This document shows positions 58,776-64,000 of a stretch of DNA of 64,000 bases, one piece after another. Position 1 is the stretch's first letter; every line of letters starts with the position of its first letter. The notes beneath the pieces are model-generated. The model had not been told where the DNA came from and did not search any database. It saw only the letters and a program-made list of their open reading frames with translations. The position numbers and the translations under genes are program-made. Location: contig NC_019864.2 of NCBI RefSeq assembly GCF_002234675.1, positions 11,983,582 through 12,047,581 of the forward strand. The letters are read 5' to 3'. This DNA is from Oryzias latipes (Eukaryota > Chordata > Actinopteri > Beloniformes > Adrianichthyidae).

Positions 58776-61700
58776 TTGCTCACAGTAGACTCACTCTCAC
58801 GACTACACCTGTCTGTTATGGTGTCGGTGAGGGAGTTAGTTCAACAAAGATTAGTGAGTCTACAACAGTCGCTTTCTAATTTTGCATCAATGCGTTTCAA
58901 CAAGATCTTCAAACAGGTAACTAAACTACAAAAAATAGCATTCTCTATTAATTATAATAAACAAAAAAGAATAATCGTTGAACATAATCCCATGGAAAAA
59001 GTCAATCTACTATTATATCTTGAACGTGACAACAGACAGAAGAATACTTTTAGGGAAATCAAATAATTTTCACTGTCAACAGCTGTCAGGAAAAGCTAAA
59101 CAACTACAACATTTACTGATTATTTTGAAAAAACAAGTACTTCCACGGGCAAAATTGAAAGCAGAAGTGACATGTCATGTGCGACTTTCAAAGAGCACCA
59201 CAAAGACAGAAGCTTTGAACATTCCATCTCAATAGGTAGGAACAACCAGGAAAAGTAAACATATCAAGAATAAAACCTTATCAATATTCCCAGACTATAT
59301 TCTTTATGGCCATTACATCATATTTAGTAAAACTTAGTACAAATATTGCTAATAAAATACAATATCATTGGCTACGCAGAGATCTCACCTTACTAGAGCC
59401 TAGAACTTATTGCAATATTAGTGTTACATCATCTGCAAAACTTTCAGTGCTAAAGTCATTGATATTAAACAAAATTACAGTCTCCATAGAGACCAACAAA
59501 AATTGCCATAGCCGACTATATTTCAAGTCGTCAAGGCGGGGTATTGGGTAAAGTTTTCAATTAGCAATAATCGCGCCTCGGATAAACCTCATAGGCTACG
59601 ATACTGCCACTGCGCAAAGATGTCCACTCACAGTTGCTCACAGTAGACTCACTCTCACGACTACACCTGTCTGTTATGGTGTCGGTGAGGGAGTTAGTTC
59701 AACAAAGATTAGTGAGTCTACAACAGTCGCTTTCTAATTTTGCATCAATGCATTTCAACAAGATCTTCAAACAGGTAACTAAACTACAAAAAATAGCATT
59801 CTCTATTAATTATAATAAACAAAAAAGAATAATCGTTGAACATAATCCATGGAAAAAGTCAATCTACTATTATATCTTGAACGTGACAACAGACAGAAGA
59901 ATACTTTTAGGGAAATCAACTAATTTTCACTGTCAACAGCTGTCAGGAAAAGCTAAACAACTACAACATTTACTGATTATTTGAAAAAACAAGTACTTCC
60001 ACGGGCAAAATTGAAAGCAGAAGTGACAACATGTCATGTGCGACTTTCAAAGAGCACCACAAAGACAGAAGCTTTGAACATTCCATCTCAATAGGTAGGA
60101 ACAACCAGGAAAAGTAAACATATCAAGAATAAAACCTTATCAATATTCCCAGACTATATTCTTTATGGCCATTACATCATATTTAGTAAAACTTAGTACA
60201 AATACTTCTAATAAAATACAATATCATTGGCTACGCAGAGATCTCACCTTACTAGAGCCTAGAACTTATTGCAATATTAGTGTTAAATCATCTGCAAAAC
60301 TTTCAGTGCTAAAGTCATTGATATTAAACAAAATTACAGTCTCCTAGAGACCAACAAAAATTGCCATTGCCGACTATATTTCAAGTCGTCAAGGCGGGGT
60401 ATTGGGTAAAGTTTTCAATTAGCAATAATCGCGCCTCGGATAAACCTCATAGGCTACGATACTGCCACTGCGCAAAGATGTCCACTCACAGTTGCTCACA
60501 GTAGACTCACTCTCACGACTACACCTGTCTGTTATGGTGTCGGTGAGGGAGTTAGTTCAACAAAGATTAGTGAGTCTACAACAGTCGCTTTCTAATTTTG
60601 CATCAATGCGTTTCAACAAGATCTTCAAACAGGTAACTAAACTACAAAAAATAGCATTCTCTATTAATTATAATAAACAAAAAAGAATAATCGTTGAACA
60701 TAATCCCATGGAAAAAGTCAATCTACTATTATATCTTGAACGTGACAACAGACAGAAGAATACTTTTAGGGAAATCAACTAATTTTCACTGTCAACAGCT
60801 GTCAGGAAAAGCTAAACAACTACAACATTTACTGATTATTTTGAAAATACAAGTACTTCCACGGGCAAAATTGAAAGCAAAAGTGACATGTCATGTGCGA
60901 CTTTCAAAGAGCACCACAAAGACAGAAGCTTTGAACATTCCATCTCAATAGGTAGGAACAACCAGGAAAAGTAAACATATCAAGAATAAAACCTTATCAA
61001 TATTCCCAGACTATATTCTTTATGGCCATTACATCATATTTAGTAAAACTTAGTACAAATACTTCTAATAAAATACAATATCATTGGCTACGCAGAGATC
61101 TCACCTTCCTAGAGCCTAGAACTTATTGCAATATTAGTGTTACATCATCTGCAAAACTTTCAGTGCTAAAGTCATTGATATTAAACAAAATTACAGTCTC
61201 CTTAGAGACCAACAAAAATTGCCATAGCCGACTATATTTCAAGTCGTCAAGGCGGGGTATTGGGTAAAGTTTTCAATTAGCAATAATCGCGCCTCGGATA
61301 AACCTCATAGGCTACGATACTGCCACTGCGCAAAGATGTCCACTCACAGTTGCTCACAGTAGACTCACTCTCACAACTACACCTGTCTGTTATGGTGTCG
61401 GTGAGGGAGTTAGTTCAACAAAGATTAGTGAGTCTACAACAGTCGCTTTCTAATTTTGCATCAATGCATTTCAACAAGATCTTCAAACGGCAAACTAAAC
61501 TACAAAAAATAGTATTCTCTATTAATTATAATAAACAAAAAAGAATAATCGTTGAACATAATCCCATGGAAAAAGTCAATCTACTATTATATCTTGAACG
61601 TGACAACAGACAGAAGAATACTTTTAGGGAAATCAACTAATTTTCACTGTCAACAGCTGTCAGAAAAAGCTAAACAACTACAACATTTACTGATTATTTT

Positions 61701-64000
61701 GAAAAAACAAGTACTTTCACGGGCAAAATTGAAAGCAGAAGTGACAACATGTCATGTGCGACTTTCAAAGAGCCCCACAAAGACAGAAACTTTGAACATT
61801 CCATCTCAATAGGTAGGAACAACCAGGAAAAGTAAACATATCAAGAATAAAACCTTATCAATATTCCCAGACTATATTCTTTATGGCCATTACATCATAT
61901 TTAGTAAAACTTAGTACAAATACTTCTAATAAAATACAATATCATTGGCTACGCAGAGATCTCACCTTCCTAGAGCCTAGAACTTATTGCAATATTAGTG
62001 TTACATCATCTGCAAAACTTTCAGTGCTAAAGTCATTGATATTAAACAAAATTAAAGTCTCCTTAGAGACCAACAAAAATTGCCATAGCCGACTATATTT
62101 CAAGTCGTCAAGGCGGGGTATTGGGTAAAGTTTTCAATTAGCAATAATCGCGCCTCGGATAAACCTCATAGGCTACGATACTGCCACTGCGCAAAGATGT
62201 CCACTCACAGTTGCTCACAGTAGACTCACTCTCACGACTACACCTGTCTGTTATGGTGTCGGTGAGGGAGTTAGTTCAACAAAGATTAGTGAGTCTACAA
62301 CAGTCGCTTTCTAATTTTGCATCAATGCGTTTCAACAAGATCTTCAAACAGGTAACTAAACTACAAAAAATAGCATTCTCTATTAATTATAATAAACAAA
62401 AAAGAATAATCGTTGAACATAATCCCATGGAAAAAGTCAATCTACTATTATATCTTGAACGTGACAACAGACAGAAGAATACTTTTAGGGAAATCAACTA
62501 ATTTTCACTGTCAACAGCTCTCAGGAAAAGCTAAACAACTACAACACTTACTGATTATTTGGAAAAAACAAGTACTTCCACGGGCAAAATTGAAAGCAGA
62601 AGTGACAACATGTCATGTGCGACTTTCAAAGAGCACCACAAAGACAGAAGCTTTGAACATTCCATCTCAATAGGTAGGAACAACCAGGAAAAGTAAACAC
62701 ATCAAGAATAAAACCTTATCAATATTCCCAGACTATATTCTTTATGGCCATTACATCATATTTAGTAAAACTTAGTACAAATACTTCTAATAAAATACAA
62801 TATCATTGGCTACGCAGAGATCTCACCTTACTAGAGCCTAGAACTTATTGCAATATTAGTGTTAAATCATCTGCAAAACTTTCAGTGCTAAAGGCATTGA
62901 TATTAAACAAAATTACAGTCTCCTAGAGACCAACAAAAATTGCCATTGCCGACTATATTTCAAGTGGTCAAGGCGGGGTATTGGGTAAAGTTTTCAATTA
63001 GCAATAATCGCGCCTCGGATAAACCTCATAGGCTACGATACTGCCACTGCGCAAAGATGTCCACTCACAGTTGCTCACAGTAGACTCACTCTCACAACTA
63101 CACCTGTCTGTTATGGTGTCGGTGAGGGAGTTAGTTCAACAAAGATTAGTGAGTCTACAACAGTCGCTTTCTAATTTTGCATCAATGCGTTTCAACAAGA
63201 TCTTCAAACAGGTAACTAAACTACAAAAAATAGCATTCTCTATTAATTATAATAAACAAAAAAGAATAATCGTTGAACATAATCCCATGGAAAAAGTCAA
63301 TCTACTATTATATCTTGAACGTGACAACAGACAGAAGAATACTTTTAGGGAAATCAACTAATTTTCACTATCAACAGCTGTCAGGAAAAGCTAAACAACT
63401 ACAACATTTACTGATTATTATGAAAAAACAAGTACTTCCACGGGCAAAATTGAAAGCAAAAGTGACATGTCATGTGCGACTTTCAAAGAGCACCACAAAG
63501 ACAGAAGCTTTGAACATTCCATCTCAATAGGTAGGAACAACCAGGAAAAGTAAACATATCAAGAATAAAACCTTATCAATATTCCCAGACTATATTCTTT
63601 ATGGCCATTACATCATATTTAGTAAAACTTAGTACAAATACTTCTAATAAAATACAATATCATTGGCTACGCAGAGATCTCACCTTCCTAGAGCCTAGAA
63701 CTTATTGCAATATTAGTGTTACATCATCTGCAAAACTTTCAGTGCTAAAGTCATTGATATTAAACAAAATTACAGTCTCCTTAGAGACCAACAAAAATTG
63801 CCATAGCCGAGTATATTTCAAGTCGTCAAGGCGGGGTATTGGGTAAAGTTTTCAATTAGCAATAATCGCGCCTCGGATAAACCTCATAGGCTACGATACT
63901 GCCACTGCGCAAAGATGTCCACTCACAGTTGCTCACAGTAGACTCACTCTCACAACTACACCTGTCTGTTATGGTGTCGGTGAGGGAGTTAGTTCAACAA

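Larger units (their letters stand above)
44453..64000 (+). repeat. tandem satellite, about 860 bp monomer, about 22.7 copies
   Basis: The landmark cagttgctcacagtagactc (or a near variant) recurs at about 45046, 45897, 46746, 47607, 48468, 49320, 50181, 51038, 51899, 52760, 53622, 54483, 55344, 56196, 57057, 57909, 58770, 59628, 60486, 61344, 62205 and 63065. Spacing is mostly 861, 858 or 852 bp, with a few of 849-851, 857, 860 and 862. Copies differ by few substitutions and small indels. The array begins at 44453 inside a monomer and continues past the window end. Each monomer has one CpG-richer patch (tcgcgcctcggataaacctc) upstream of the main open frame. Confidence 0.95.

Noticed and set aside
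44453-64000. CENP-B box in the satellite
   Set aside because: The closest word, gtcgtcaaggcgggg, has the two half-motifs TCG and CGGG but the spacing is one base too short and a required T is missing.
44453-64000. CRISPR array
   Set aside because: Repeats are about 860 bp with no short repeat-spacer alternation, and the genome is vertebrate.
44453-64000. Calling each satellite open frame a gene
   Set aside because: The copies are near-identical by recent duplication, so shared openness is not independent evidence of selection.

Overview
The window looks like intergenic, repeat-rich DNA from a teleost fish. The reasons are the mix of element families (Tc1-like, hAT, PIF/Harbinger and CACTA-like DNA transposons, L2-like and L1-like LINEs, retroviral-type solo LTRs), vertebrate-style splice sites in one transposon-borne gene, and an AT-rich, intron-scale landscape with no operons. 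I found no complete host protein-coding gene. All identifications come from reading the sequence and from recalled family features; no database search was run.

Layout. 1-8.4 kb: mostly unassigned single-copy DNA, with one candidate conserved regulatory block near 2 kb. 8.4-17.1 kb: a large inverted repeat whose outer ends and inward-facing ATG segments look like PIF/Harbinger. Its left arm is split by a 3.5 kb CACTA-like element carrying a multi-exon SAMD3-like gene relic, and by an L1-like LINE 3' end. Its right arm is split by a hAT element that itself contains a solo LTR. The two arms act as filled-site and empty-site references for each other, so the insertion order can be read directly. 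17-40 kb: mostly unassigned DNA with an L2-like LINE showing a 5' inversion (19.1-20.0 kb), a TTAA-flanked MITE (21.3-22.0 kb), a decayed Tc1-like element (24.7-25.9 kb), a solo LTR (29.3-29.9 kb) and a TA-flanked transposon (31.8-33.1 kb). 40.4-42.6 kb: a hAT element holding a Harbinger MITE, which holds a LINE-like insert with an uninterrupted 212-residue ORF1. 43.8-44.3 kb: two short open segments on the minus strand that might be exons.

44.45 kb to the window end: a tandem satellite with a monomer of about 860 bp, about 22.7 copies visible, running off the right edge. Copies fall into variant classes duplicated in blocks of one, two and three monomers (higher-order structure). Each monomer has three partly overlapping open frames on the plus strand and almost none on the minus strand.

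The observations I consider most worth following are the gene-bearing CACTA-like element with its preserved empty site, and the higher-order satellite with its plus-strand open frames.
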